From: Pseudomonadota bacterium
GTDB taxonomy: Bacteria > Desulfobacterota > Desulfarculia > Desulfarculales > Desulfarculaceae
Assembly: GCA_018819925.1 (NCBI GenBank)
Contig: JAHJPG010000078.1
Span: 1-64,000, forward strand
Length of the DNA stretch: 64,000 nucleotides
Reading direction: 5' to 3'
The stretch's first letter is position 1, and each line of letters begins with the position of its first letter. Below are positions 9,141-18,300 of this stretch, piece after piece. Position numbers and translations under genes: made by a program. The notes beneath the pieces are model-generated. The model saw only the letters and a list, made by a program, of their open reading frames with translations. It had not been told where the DNA came from and ran no database searches.

Positions 9141-9686
9141 TTGTCTCCTTCGTGGTTATCAATTGGCCCCCGGCAACCCCTGGGCCGGGACGTTTGCTTC
9201 CGCAGTAGTGGCAACCGCAAGCAGCGCAGTCGCCACCGCAAGCGCAGAGTTTGCCTTGCTATTCGGCACCAGTGAGCGCGATCACGCCTGCGGGCCTCTT
9301 CGCGGGGACAAACCCCTCCTGTCCGGATATTGCTTCCGGCCTAATAACTCTTTTTATTTAGCTAGTTATCCCTTAAGGCCGCCTGACAGTCATGCCAATG
9401 CTCGCAGCCCTCGCCCTGGCTGGCCCGGAGGTTGTCACAGGCTTTGGCTGAGGGATTGCTGCCTCTCGAGTTGAAGGGCGACCGGCAGCCTACGTTAGAC
9501 AATACCTATTTTGTTTGGCCATCCTAACTTTTTGGTTAAAAAAATCCACCTTGCCCGGGATTGTAAATCCATTTGTCTGGTGGATATATTTACTTTGTTT
9601 GTTAGCATTAATTTAATTTGCTGTCAATAATTATTATGCGGCGCCTATGTCGACAAATGGAGCTGGGGGCCGGGCCAAGTTTAAAC

Positions 9687-9717
9687 AAAAGGGACGCCCC
9701 GGGCGGGCGTCCCTTTT
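9687..9717. terminator. intrinsic terminator (bidirectional)
   Basis: aaaagggacgccc-cgggc-gggcgtccctttt, 13-bp perfect arms with A/T ends. Confidence 0.85.
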
Positions 9718-9750
9718 GGGTTGCACAAGCTGCCTAAGTTTTGCGCCGGC

Positions 9751-10149
9751 TCAGTCTTTCATCTCTATGGTCAAGGGGATGGCATGCACCTCGTTGCTGA
9801 TTACCCTGGTACGGCCCAGGCTCCAGGAAGTCTGGGCCGGGTCGGCCCCGGCCATTTCGCATACCCACTTCACCACCCCCTTGAGGTTTAGCACCGGGTG
9901 GCGCCCTAGAACCTGGGGCAAACCATAAGTGAGGTTGCAGGCCAGGCACTTCCCGGGCCGCTGATGCAGCAGAAGCTCCAGTTCTATGCGCCCAGGTTTC
10001 TCGCTGCGGCATACCAGCTGGAAATCATAGGCCCCCTCTGCCGCGTCGCCGTAGAGCGCCTCGAAAAAATCATCCGCCCTGCCCGGAGGCAGCAATTGGG
10101 TCAGAGTCTGTTCGTCAAAAATATTGCTGTTGCTGGCCATGCTCCGCAC
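9751..10149 (-). CDS. conserved hypothetical protein
   Basis: ORF with 'LHQRPGKCLACNLTYGLPQVLGRHPVLNLKGVV' conserved-looking core; followed by a terminator. Confidence 0.75.
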   Translation of the reverse strand: MRSMASNSNIFDEQTLTQLLPPGRADDFFEALYGDAAEGAYDFQLVCRSEKPGRIELELLLHQRPGKCLACNLTYGLPQVLGRHPVLNLKGVVKWVCEMAGADPAQTSWSLGRTRVISNEVHAIPLTIEMKD

Positions 10150-10280
10150 CTGCCGCGTCCTTTGGGAGTTTCTCGGGGCGCATCAACGTTATCGGTTGGA
10201 GAGAAATTCTAATACAATCCGTGAACGGCATCCAGCATTACCCGCAAGCCTATAAATATTTCCTTGCCCGTGTCCCGCAT

Positions 10281-10294
10281 TGCGTGTATATACA
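10281..10294 (+). promoter_or_regulatory. putative MarR operator, copy 1
   Basis: tgcgtgtatataca containing the palindrome tgtatataca, upstream of marR-like gene. Confidence 0.5.
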
Positions 10295-10330
10295 TTTATT
10301 ATACGGTGGATTACTCGCACAGGGCTGTCT

Positions 10331-10825
10331 ATGACCTCCCAGGGCAAACCCAAATCAGGTGACGCTCATGTAGAGCTACCGATCATCCTAGATCGTGAGC
10401 ACTGCATGACCATGGCCCGCACCTGCGCGGCCTATAACCTTCGCCGGGCTTCCCGTTTGGTCACCCAGGCCTTTGACCAAGCCCTCAGCCCCACCGGCCT
10501 CAAGGTCACCCAGTTCAGCCTGTTGGTTTCCTTCCTCTTATCTCCAGGCAGCAACATGGTCCAACTGGCCCATTGGCTGGGCATGGACCGCACCACCCTT
10601 AGCCGCAACCTCAAGGTGCTGGAGAAAAGGGGCCTGGTGGAAATGGTGCCGGGCGAAGACCGGCGCGAGCAACAGGTGCGCATCACCCCTGCGGGCAGGA
10701 AGTTGTTTGAGCAGGCCTGCCCCTTGTGGTTCCGGGCCCAGGAACGGGTGGTGGGCGGCATTGGCCATGAAAAATGGGCCGCATTGGCCAAGGAACTCCG
10801 GTCCCTGGTGGCCGGGTTGAAATAA
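10331..10825 (+). CDS. MarR family transcriptional regulator
   Basis: wHTH 'MVQLAHWLGMDRTTLSRNLKVLEKRGLVEMVPGEDRREQQVRITPAGRKLF'. Confidence 0.93.
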   Translation: MTSQGKPKSGDAHVELPIILDREHCMTMARTCAAYNLRRASRLVTQAFDQALSPTGLKVTQFSLLVSFLLSPGSNMVQLAHWLGMDRTTLSRNLKVLEKRGLVEMVPGEDRREQQVRITPAGRKLFEQACPLWFRAQERVVGGIGHEKWAALAKELRSLVAGLK

Positions 10826-10843
10826 ATTTTTTTCAGGAGAAAG

Positions 10844-11080
10844 GTGCATATACACGCTATGTGGCCAGCAGTATGCAGAAAGAACAAGGAGCGCCCCCGG
10901 CGATGGGGCAAGCTGATCTTGGGTCCCTGGTTCACCACCCCCGACCGTGACCAGTCGGTGGACGGCATCCTGGAGCGCTATCAGGGGGCTGAGTTACACG
11001 AACGCCTCAACCTGTGGATGCAGCACCGGGACCTGCGGCCGGTACTGAGCCGCCTGGAGAAAACCATGCGCGACTACTGA
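10844..11080 (+). CDS. small hypothetical protein
   Basis: ORF between marR and hlyD-like genes; 'LERYQGAELHERLNLWMQHRDLRPVLSRLEKTMRDY'; start uncertain. Confidence 0.45.
   Translation: MHIHAMWPAVCRKNKERPRRWGKLILGPWFTTPDRDQSVDGILERYQGAELHERLNLWMQHRDLRPVLSRLEKTMRDY
10845..10858 (-). promoter_or_regulatory. putative MarR operator, copy 2 (inverted relative to copy 1)
   Basis: tgcatatacacgct, reverse complement agcgtgtatatgca, closely matches tgcgtgtatataca at 10281. Confidence 0.45.
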
Positions 11081-11179
11081 AAACCACGCCTCCGCCGACG
11101 CAAAGATCTTGTCCGGATTTTATTTGGGCGAACTCTGGAGTATAAATGAAGGCGTGTACTGCGGCGGTTAGGAGGCCCA

Positions 11180-12223
11180 ATGCCCAAGTTGATCAAGGTC
11201 CTACTGGTTCTGGCGTTATTGGCGGGAGCGGCGGCTGGCGCGTATTATTATTTTTATTACGAACAAGAGCGCAAACCCAGCGACCGGCTCACCCTCTACG
11301 GAAACGTGGACATCCGCCAAGTGCATCTGGCCTTCCATGCCAACGGGCGCATAGAGCGCGTCATGGTGGAAGAAGGCGACGCGGTGAAAAAGGACCAACT
11401 GGTGGCCGAGTTGGACCCGGTGCGCTACCAGGCCAATCTGGCCCGCGCCAAAGCTGAAGTGGCCTCCCAGGAGCAGGTGCTGGCCCGCCTGCTGGCCGGC
11501 AGCCGGCCCCAGGAAATAGCCGAGGCCCGGGCCCGCCTGGCCTCCGCCCAGGCAACCCTGCGCGATCAGTCCAACCTGTTCCGGCGCAACAACGACCTCT
11601 ACCAACGCCGGGCCATATCCGCCCAGACCATGGACACCATAAGGGCCCGCTACGAATCGTCCAAGGAGGCGGTGAACCAAGCCCGCCAAAGCCTGGACTT
11701 GGCCATCGAGGGCCCCCGCAAGGAAGACATCGCCGCTGCCAGGGCTCAACTGGAGGCCCTCAAGGCGGCCCAGGCCCTGACCCAGCGCGAGTTGGCCGAC
11801 ACCAAGCTCTACGCCCCGGATAGAGGCGTGATCCAACAGCGCATCCTGCAACCCGGCGACATGGCCTCGCCCTCGGTTCCGGCCTTCACCGTGGCCCTTA
11901 ACAACCCGGTGTGGGTGCGGGCCTATCTGCCCGAGACCGAGTTGGGCAAGGTGGCCTCGGGCATGAGCGCCTCGGTGGCCACCGACAGCTTCCCCGGCAA
12001 GTCCTATAAGGGATGGGTGGGTTACATCTCCCCCACCGCCGAGTTCACTCCCAAGACGGTGGAGACCTCTGATCTGCGGACCAAACTGGTCTACCGGGTC
12101 AGGGTCTACGTGTGCAACCCGGAAAACGAACTGCGCCTGGGCATGCCGGTCACGGTGAGCATCCCCCTTAAGCAAAAGGCCGAGGCCCGGCGCGGGCAAA
12201 GCGACCCCTGCTCCGGTTCCTGA
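11180..12223 (+). CDS. HlyD-family periplasmic adaptor (efflux)
   Basis: 'GNVDIRQVHLAFHANGRIERVMVEEGDAVKKDQLVAELDPVRY', coiled coil, 'LYAPDRGVIQQRILQPGDMASP'. Confidence 0.95.
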   Translation: MPKLIKVLLVLALLAGAAAGAYYYFYYEQERKPSDRLTLYGNVDIRQVHLAFHANGRIERVMVEEGDAVKKDQLVAELDPVRYQANLARAKAEVASQEQVLARLLAGSRPQEIAEARARLASAQATLRDQSNLFRRNNDLYQRRAISAQTMDTIRARYESSKEAVNQARQSLDLAIEGPRKEDIAAARAQLEALKAAQALTQRELADTKLYAPDRGVIQQRILQPGDMASPSVPAFTVALNNPVWVRAYLPETELGKVASGMSASVATDSFPGKSYKGWVGYISPTAEFTPKTVETSDLRTKLVYRVRVYVCNPENELRLGMPVTVSIPLKQKAEARRGQSDPCSGS

Positions 12224-12229
12224 GCAAGC

Positions 12230-14005
12230 ATGGCGTACAAGGCAACCAGCCAAGCCCCGGCCCTGATGTTCAGCGAGGTGCGCAAGGGCTTCAGCGGAGG
12301 GGGCCGCAAGGTAACCGCCCTGGACGGAGTTTCGGCTTCGGTCAAGCGGGGGGTGGTCACCGGGCTCATCGGACCCGACGCGGCGGGCAAGACCACCCTC
12401 ATGCGCTTGGTGGCCGGGTTGCTCCTGCCCGACGAGGGGGAGATAACCGCCCTGGGCCTTAACGTGCGCCGCCAGCCCCTGGAGGTGCAGTCGTCCCTGG
12501 GCTACATGCCCCAACGCTTCGGCCTATATGAAGACCTCACCGTGCAGGAGAACCTGGACCTTTACGCTGACCTGCAAGACCTGGCACCCAGGGACCGCCC
12601 GGAGCGCTATGAGCAGTTGATGCACCTAACCGGCCTGGCCCCCTTCACCGGCCGCCTGGCCGGGGCCCTGTCCGGAGGCATGAAACAGAAGCTGGGCCTG
12701 GCTTGCTCCCTGGTGCGCCCCAAGGAGCTGCTGCTCCTGGACGAACCCACCGTGGGGGTGGACCCCCTTTCGCGGCGCGAACTGTGGGAGATCGTCTACA
12801 ACCTGGTGGAGGAGCAGGGGGTCACGGTGCTTTTGTCCACCGCCTACCTGGATGAAGCCGAACGCTGCCAGGAGGTGATCCTCATGCACCAGGGCAAGGT
12901 GCTGGATCAGGGCAAGCCCCAAAAGTTTACCGACACCATGGCCGGACGCAGCTTTTTGGTCACCTCTCCCAAGATGAACAAGCGCCACCTCCAGCGGATG
13001 CTGGGCGAGGCCCCGCCGGTGCTGGACGCCCTCATCTTGGGCGGCGGGGTGCGCGTGGTAACCAAACAGGCCCAGGAGCCCACCGCCGCCGACCTGGGCG
13101 GCGAGGGCGGGGACCTGAGCATCAAGGCGGTGCCGCCACGCTTTGAAGACAGCTTCGTGGCCATGCTCAGGGAGCAGGGCCAGGAGGCGGCCCCCCCCTT
13201 ACAGCCCAGCGGGCGCCAGTGCTCCGAAGCCTGGGAGGGGCCGGTGATCGAGGTCAAGGACCTCAAGCGGCGCTTTGGCGATTTCATGGCGGTGGACGGA
13301 ATCAGCTTCGTGGTGGAGCACGGCGAGGTGCTGGGCCTTTTGGGGGCTAACGGCGCGGGCAAGTCCACCACCTTCCGCATGCTCTGCGGCCTGCTTCCCC
13401 CCAGCGAGGGCCAGCTTCAGGTGGCCGGTCACAATCTGCGCAAGGCCGCAGCCCAGGCCCGCCAGCGCATCGGCTACATGGCCCAGCGCTTCAGCCTCTA
13501 CGCAAACCTGTCGGTCAGGGAGAACCTGCGCTTTTTCGCCAGCGTCTACGGCCTGGGGGGCCAGCGCCGCCGGGAGCGGGTGGACTGGGCCCTCGAGGAA
13601 TTCGAGTTAGCCGATCTGGCCGGGGCCACCAGCGGGGAGTTGCCCTTGGGCTATAAGCAGCGCCTGGCCCTGGCCACCGCCCTTATGCACGAACCGGAGA
13701 TAATTTTTTTGGACGAGCCCACCTCCGGGGTGGACCCCTTGGCCCGGCGTGAATTCTGGCGGCGCATCAACGCCCTGGCCGAAGAAAAAGTCACCGTGCT
13801 GGTGACCACCCACTTCATGGAAGAGGCCGAGTACTGCGACCGGGTGGTTATCATGGACCGGGGCAAGGTCTTGGCCGAGGGCACTCCCGAGGAGATCAAG
13901 CTGGCCCAAAAGACCGGGGAAAACCCCTCCCCCACCCTGGAGGAGGCCTTCATCTCGCTCATTGAGAAAAACCAGCCCAACCTTCAAAAGGAGCAAGCGG
14001 CATGA
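12230..14005 (+). CDS. ABC transporter, two fused ATP-binding domains (YbhF-like)
   Basis: two Walker A motifs GPDAAGKTT and GANGAGKST, two signature/Walker B sets. Confidence 0.95.
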   Translation: MAYKATSQAPALMFSEVRKGFSGGGRKVTALDGVSASVKRGVVTGLIGPDAAGKTTLMRLVAGLLLPDEGEITALGLNVRRQPLEVQSSLGYMPQRFGLYEDLTVQENLDLYADLQDLAPRDRPERYEQLMHLTGLAPFTGRLAGALSGGMKQKLGLACSLVRPKELLLLDEPTVGVDPLSRRELWEIVYNLVEEQGVTVLLSTAYLDEAERCQEVILMHQGKVLDQGKPQKFTDTMAGRSFLVTSPKMNKRHLQRMLGEAPPVLDALILGGGVRVVTKQAQEPTAADLGGEGGDLSIKAVPPRFEDSFVAMLREQGQEAAPPLQPSGRQCSEAWEGPVIEVKDLKRRFGDFMAVDGISFVVEHGEVLGLLGANGAGKSTTFRMLCGLLPPSEGQLQVAGHNLRKAAAQARQRIGYMAQRFSLYANLSVRENLRFFASVYGLGGQRRRERVDWALEEFELADLAGATSGELPLGYKQRLALATALMHEPEIIFLDEPTSGVDPLARREFWRRINALAEEKVTVLVTTHFMEEAEYCDRVVIMDRGKVLAEGTPEEIKLAQKTGENPSPTLEEAFISLIEKNQPNLQKEQAA

Positions 14006-15132
14006 GCCGGGGCATGCCCGGTTGGAGGCGGCTCAGGGGCCTGATCCGCAAGGAAGCCTTGCAAATCATGCGCGACCCCTCCAGCATCGCCATCGCCTTC
14101 GTGCTGCCCGCCATCCTGCTGTTCATCTTCGGATACGGCGTGTCCCTGGACGCCAAAAATGTGCCCATCGCCCTGGTGGTGGAAGAGCCCAGCCCGGCCA
14201 CGGCCAGCCTCACCGGCGACTTCCAAAATTCCCACTGGTTCAAGCCCAGACATTTCAGCGACATCCCCTCGGCCCAGGAGGCCCTGCGCCAGCGTGAGGT
14301 AATGGGCATTCTCTGGCTCAGGAGCAACTTCACCCGGGAATTGTTCAGCGGGGGCCCCGCGCCCATCGGTCTTTTTCTGAACGGCGTGGACGGCAACACC
14401 GCCCGCATCGTGGCCGGCTACGTTCAGGGGGTGTGGGGCAAATGGCTGGCGCGCTACGCCCAGGACCAGGGCCGAGAACTCGGTCTGCCGGTGGACATAC
14501 AGCAGCGCATCTGGTTCAACCCCGAGGTGCGCAGCACCAACTTTTTGGTGCCCGGGCTCATCGCGGTGGTCATGACCCTCATCGGCGCCCTTTTGACCGC
14601 CATGGTGGTCGCCCGGGAATGGGAGCGCGGCACCATGGAGGCCCTGCTGGTCACCCCGGTGCGCGTAAGGGAAATACTCCTGGGCAAGCTCATACCCTAT
14701 TTCGTGCTGGGCATGGGTGGCCAGATTCTCTCGGTGGCCATGGCGGTGTGGCTGTTCGAGGTGCCGCTGAGAGGCAGCCTGTGGGTGCTCATGGGAGTCT
14801 CCGCCCTGTTTCTGGTGGCCGCCCTGGGCATGGGCCTGCTCATCTCCACCGTGGCTCACAACCAATTCGTGGCCGGCCAGTTGGCCATTTTCACCACCTT
14901 TTTGCCCGCCTTCATTCTCTCGGGCTTTATCTTCGACATAGGCAGCATGCCCGGCTGGGTGCAGGCCATCACCCACATTATCGCGGCGCGGTATTTCGTG
15001 GAGGTGCTGCAAAGCGTGTTTTTAGCGGGCGACGTATGGCCGGTGATCTGGGTGAACTCCGTGGCCCTGGTCATAATGGCCGCCTTGTTCATGGGCCTGG
15101 TGCGGCTGCGCAGCCGCAAGCGGCTGGAATAA
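14002..15132 (+). CDS. ABC-2 type permease (YbhS/YbhR-like)
   Basis: 'LIRKEALQIMRDPSSIAIAFVLPAILLFIFGYGVSLD', 'ATAMVVAREWERGTMEALLVTPV'-type motif. Confidence 0.95.
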   Translation: MSRGMPGWRRLRGLIRKEALQIMRDPSSIAIAFVLPAILLFIFGYGVSLDAKNVPIALVVEEPSPATASLTGDFQNSHWFKPRHFSDIPSAQEALRQREVMGILWLRSNFTRELFSGGPAPIGLFLNGVDGNTARIVAGYVQGVWGKWLARYAQDQGRELGLPVDIQQRIWFNPEVRSTNFLVPGLIAVVMTLIGALLTAMVVAREWERGTMEALLVTPVRVREILLGKLIPYFVLGMGGQILSVAMAVWLFEVPLRGSLWVLMGVSALFLVAALGMGLLISTVAHNQFVAGQLAIFTTFLPAFILSGFIFDIGSMPGWVQAITHIIAARYFVEVLQSVFLAGDVWPVIWVNSVALVIMAALFMGLVRLRSRKRLE

Positions 15133-15142
15133 GGGGGGCGCG

Positions 15143-16252
15143 GTGTTCAGGCGGATTTGGGCATTGGTGGTCAAGGAGCTTCTGGCCCTTTTAAAGGACC
15201 GGACCAGCCGAATGACTTTGATCGTCCCCCCCTTGTTCCAGTTGCTCATATTCAGCTACGCGGCCACCTTTGACCTGAACCAGGTGAACTACGCGGTCTA
15301 CAACCAAGACCCGGGTATAGCCTCTCGGGAGTTGCTGGGCTACTTCAAGGGTTCGCCTGCCTTCAAGCTGGCAGCCACCTTGGAGCACCTGGGGCAGATG
15401 GCCCCGGCCATCGACGGGCAAAAGGTCCTGATGGTGCTGCACATCCCCCAAGACTTCACCCGCAACATGCTGCAAGGCCGGTCCGGGCAATTGCAGGTGA
15501 TTATCGACGGACGCAACTCAAACACCGCGTTGGTGCTTTTGGGGTATGTGAACAGCATCGTGACCAGCTTCAGCGCCAACTGGGCCGCAGAGCACGGTTG
15601 GCCCCTCCCGCCGGCGGAGCTGAAGGTGCGCACCTGGTTCAATCCCAACCTGGAGAGCCGCTGGTTCATCGTGCCAGGCATCGTGGGTCTTCTCACCCTG
15701 ATGGTGGCCCTGGTGGTCACCGCCCTGTCCGTGGCCCGGGAACGCGAGGCGGGCACCTTTGACCAACTGCTGGTCACCCCCCTGCACCCGGCGGAAATTC
15801 TGCTGGGCAAGGCCCTGCCAGGCCTAATCATCGGCATGGCCGAAGGCAGCCTCATCGTCCTTGTAGCCGTAAAGGTGTTTGGAGTGCCTCTGCTGGGGAG
15901 CCTGGGCGCGCTCTATTTGGGCATGGGCCTGTTCATATTGTCGGCGGTGGGCCTGGGCTTGATGATCTCCTCCATGGCCGTGACCCAGCAGCAGGCGCTC
16001 TTGGGGGCATTCCTGTTCCTGGTGCCGGCGGTGATACTATCGGGATTCGCCACCCCCATCGCCAACATGCCCGACCTGGTCCAGCACATGACCCTGCTCA
16101 ACCCCCTGCGTTACTTTTTGATCATCGTGCGCTCGGTATTTTTGGAAGGGGCGGAGATATCCCTGCTGTTGCCCCTGTACTGGCCCATGGCCGTGATCGG
16201 GGTGGTCACCCTGGCCATCGCCGGGTGGCTCTTCCGCAACCGCCTCAACTAA
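15143..16252 (+). CDS. ABC-2 type permease (YbhR-like)
   Basis: 'VKELLALLKDRTSRMTLIVPPLFQLLIFSYAATFDL', 'VAREREAGTFDQLLVTPLHPAEILLGK'; GTG start. Confidence 0.94.
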   Translation: MFRRIWALVVKELLALLKDRTSRMTLIVPPLFQLLIFSYAATFDLNQVNYAVYNQDPGIASRELLGYFKGSPAFKLAATLEHLGQMAPAIDGQKVLMVLHIPQDFTRNMLQGRSGQLQVIIDGRNSNTALVLLGYVNSIVTSFSANWAAEHGWPLPPAELKVRTWFNPNLESRWFIVPGIVGLLTLMVALVVTALSVAREREAGTFDQLLVTPLHPAEILLGKALPGLIIGMAEGSLIVLVAVKVFGVPLLGSLGALYLGMGLFILSAVGLGLMISSMAVTQQQALLGAFLFLVPAVILSGFATPIANMPDLVQHMTLLNPLRYFLIIVRSVFLEGAEISLLLPLYWPMAVIGVVTLAIAGWLFRNRLN

Positions 16253-16920
16253 ATTCGCGCGGTTTCCCCGGCGATCAAGCCGGCCAGCTCCGAGGGATGG
16301 GCCAGCAGTCGCCGGGCCCCTGCCTGCTTCAGTTCCTCCTCGCCGCGAAATCCCCAGAGCACCCCCGCAGCGAACATGCCCGCCGCGTTGGCGGTTTTCA
16401 TGTCCACCGGGGTGTCCCCCAAAAAGATGCATTGCCCCGGCTCCAGGCCCAAATCCCCGGCCAGTTGCAGCACCGACTGGGGATGGGGCTTGTTGGGCAC
16501 CCCCGTCTTGGCCCCCACCACGGCGGCGAAAGGCACCTGGGGGAAGAAGTGGCCGACCATCTCTCGGGTGAAGCGGTCCACCTTGTTGGAAAGCACCGCC
16601 AGGGTAAGACCGACCTCCTGGGCCTGGGCCAGCATTTGGTTTATTCCCGGGTAGGGCTTGGTATGCACGCTCCAGCGGCCGGCATAGACCTCGCGCATGC
16701 GCCGGGCCATCTCCGCCACCGTCTCCGGGGAGCGCAGGCTGGGCGGCAGCGAGCGTTCGGCCAGCATCTCCACGCCGTCGCCCACGAAATAACGGTAGGC
16801 CGAAAGCGGGTGCAGGGGCAGGCCGTCGGCGGCCAGCACCGTGTTCATGCTCTCGCCCAGGTCGGCCAGGCTGTCCAAAAGAGTGCCGTCCAGGTCGCAA
16901 ATCAATCCGTTGTAGGTCAA
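16249..16920 (-). CDS. HAD-family hydrolase (phosphoglycolate phosphatase-like)
   Basis: 'LICDLDGTLLDSLADL', 'LAVLSNKVDRFTREMV', 'CIFLGDTPVDMKTANAAGMFAAGVLWGFR'; start uncertain (TTG at 16920 or upstream Met). Confidence 0.9.
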   Translation of the reverse strand: MTYNGLICDLDGTLLDSLADLGESMNTVLAADGLPLHPLSAYRYFVGDGVEMLAERSLPPSLRSPETVAEMARRMREVYAGRWSVHTKPYPGINQMLAQAQEVGLTLAVLSNKVDRFTREMVGHFFPQVPFAAVVGAKTGVPNKPHPQSVLQLAGDLGLEPGQCIFLGDTPVDMKTANAAGMFAAGVLWGFRGEEELKQAGARRLLAHPSELAGLIAGETARI

Positions 16921-17097
16921 ATGGCACCTGTTTGCTGAAAAGTTACAGTCATGCCGCCCCGGATGGGTGGTGGTATGTATAGAAGAGTAATCCCGCCGAG
17001 CCGCCCGTGCAACCCCTTCCACTTCCATGGTTTTTCAGGCTATGCTTATTTACGGGGCTGTCTGGAATCCAACAGACGCGCCCTAGAAGGGCGAGGC

Positions 17098-17943
17098 ATG
17101 AAGCTTCACAACATTCCCTTTGGCAACAGCGGCGATCTGATTACCCAAGTGGGCCTGGGCGGCGAAGGGGTGCTGCGCACCACGGACCGCTGGCCCGAGG
17201 CCCGGGCGGTGATCAGCGAAGCTCTAACCCAGAGCATCACCTACTACGACTCTGCCGTGGCCTATGCCGGCAGCCAGGGTTACTACGGCCGCCTTTGGCG
17301 AGAGCGGCCCCAGGAGCGGGCCCGGGTGTTCCAGACCAGCAAATCAGCCCAACGAACAAGGGAGGGGGCTTGGGCCGAGTTACAGGCATCCCTGGCCACC
17401 CTGGGGGTGGGGCACCTGGACCTGTGGCAGATTCACGATCTGCGGGAGCCAAGGGAGTTCGAGGCCATCGCCGGGCCGGGCGGGGCCTTGGAGGCCTTTG
17501 TGCAGGCCCGGGAGCAGGGGCTGGCCCGTCACATCGGAGTGACCGGGCACCATGACCCACAGTTGTTGACCCAAGCGGTGTTGTCCTGGCCCCTGGACGC
17601 GGTGCTTTTGCCGGTGAATCCGGTGGAGGCGTGCCTGGACGGCTTCTTGAACCAAACCCTGCCCGCCGCCCGGGAAAAGGGCCTGGCGGTGATAGCCATG
17701 AAGGTTTTGGGCGCGGGGCACTACCTGGCCCCGGAGGCGGAGGCGGATGCGATCAGCCTGATTCGTTTCGCACTGGCCCAGCCGGTGACCACAGTGATCG
17801 TGGGCTGCGCCAACCCGTCTCAGGTAAAGGCTCTAGCCCAAGCTGGGGAGTTGGGCCCCCTTCCCCCTGAGGAACAGAAGCGCCTGAAAGAACTTTACCG
17901 GCCCCAGGCTAGGCGGCTGGCCTTTTACCGGGGACGCATCTAA
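17098..17943 (+). CDS. aldo/keto reductase
   Basis: 'YYDSAVAYAGSQGYYGRLWRERPQERARVFQTSK', 'LDLWQIHDLRE', 'IGVTGHHDPQLL'. Confidence 0.9.
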   Translation: MKLHNIPFGNSGDLITQVGLGGEGVLRTTDRWPEARAVISEALTQSITYYDSAVAYAGSQGYYGRLWRERPQERARVFQTSKSAQRTREGAWAELQASLATLGVGHLDLWQIHDLREPREFEAIAGPGGALEAFVQAREQGLARHIGVTGHHDPQLLTQAVLSWPLDAVLLPVNPVEACLDGFLNQTLPAAREKGLAVIAMKVLGAGHYLAPEAEADAISLIRFALAQPVTTVIVGCANPSQVKALAQAGELGPLPPEEQKRLKELYRPQARRLAFYRGRI

Positions 17944-17962
17944 GGGGCCCCAGGGCAAAGCA

Positions 17963-17993
17963 AAAGGCCGGCAGCCCCGCGCCGCCAGCCTTT
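17963..17993. terminator. putative terminator between convergent genes
   Basis: aaaggccggc ... gccagccttt, one mismatch, A/T ends. Confidence 0.55.
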
Positions 17994-18019
17994 GTAGGCC
18001 AATTTTGAGTCAACGGGCC

Positions 18020-18175
18020 TTAGCGCCAGGGGTCGTCCTGCCACTCTATTCGATCCGCGGCCCTCTGCTCGTAAGCTGCATCGTAGCCCGGAGGGGCTAT
18101 GGTGGAGCAGGCCATGACCATTGTGCCAATGGCCAACAACAGCAAAAGCCCAGCTATAAATTTTGTGGTGATCAT
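18020..18175 (-). CDS. small predicted lipoprotein
   Basis: 'MITTKFIAGLLLLLAIGTMVMACSTIAPPGY' signal peptide with lipobox-like VMAC. Confidence 0.6.
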   Translation of the reverse strand: MITTKFIAGLLLLLAIGTMVMACSTIAPPGYDAAYEQRAADRIEWQDDPWR

Positions 18176-18271
18176 TAACCATCTCCTGATGTGCGACTGC
18201 CTCATATTGCCAAGATCGGCCGCGTAACGCAACCGCTTTACGCAGCCCTGTCACATATCCACCCCTTGCGC

Positions 18272-18277
18272 TATAAT
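18272..18277 (+). promoter_or_regulatory. candidate -10 element (tataat) upstream of DUF3187-like gene
   Basis: exact TATAAT, weak -35 (tgtcac) with 17-nt spacer. Confidence 0.35.
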
Positions 18278-18300
18278 GCCGGGCCAAGCGAGGAGACGCC

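Noticed and set aside
9164-9258. Minus-strand Cys-rich open frame (QGKLCACGGDCAACGCHYCGSKRPGP...) in the LbtU leader
   Set aside because: No ATG/GTG/TTG start before the Cys block, follows an in-frame TAG, and the pattern is explained by an imperfect short DNA repeat.
9361-9480. Resemblance of the LbtU leader to a molybdenum-cofactor riboswitch
   Set aside because: Only short sequence similarity recalled by eye; strand and architecture could not be confirmed without a covariance-model search.
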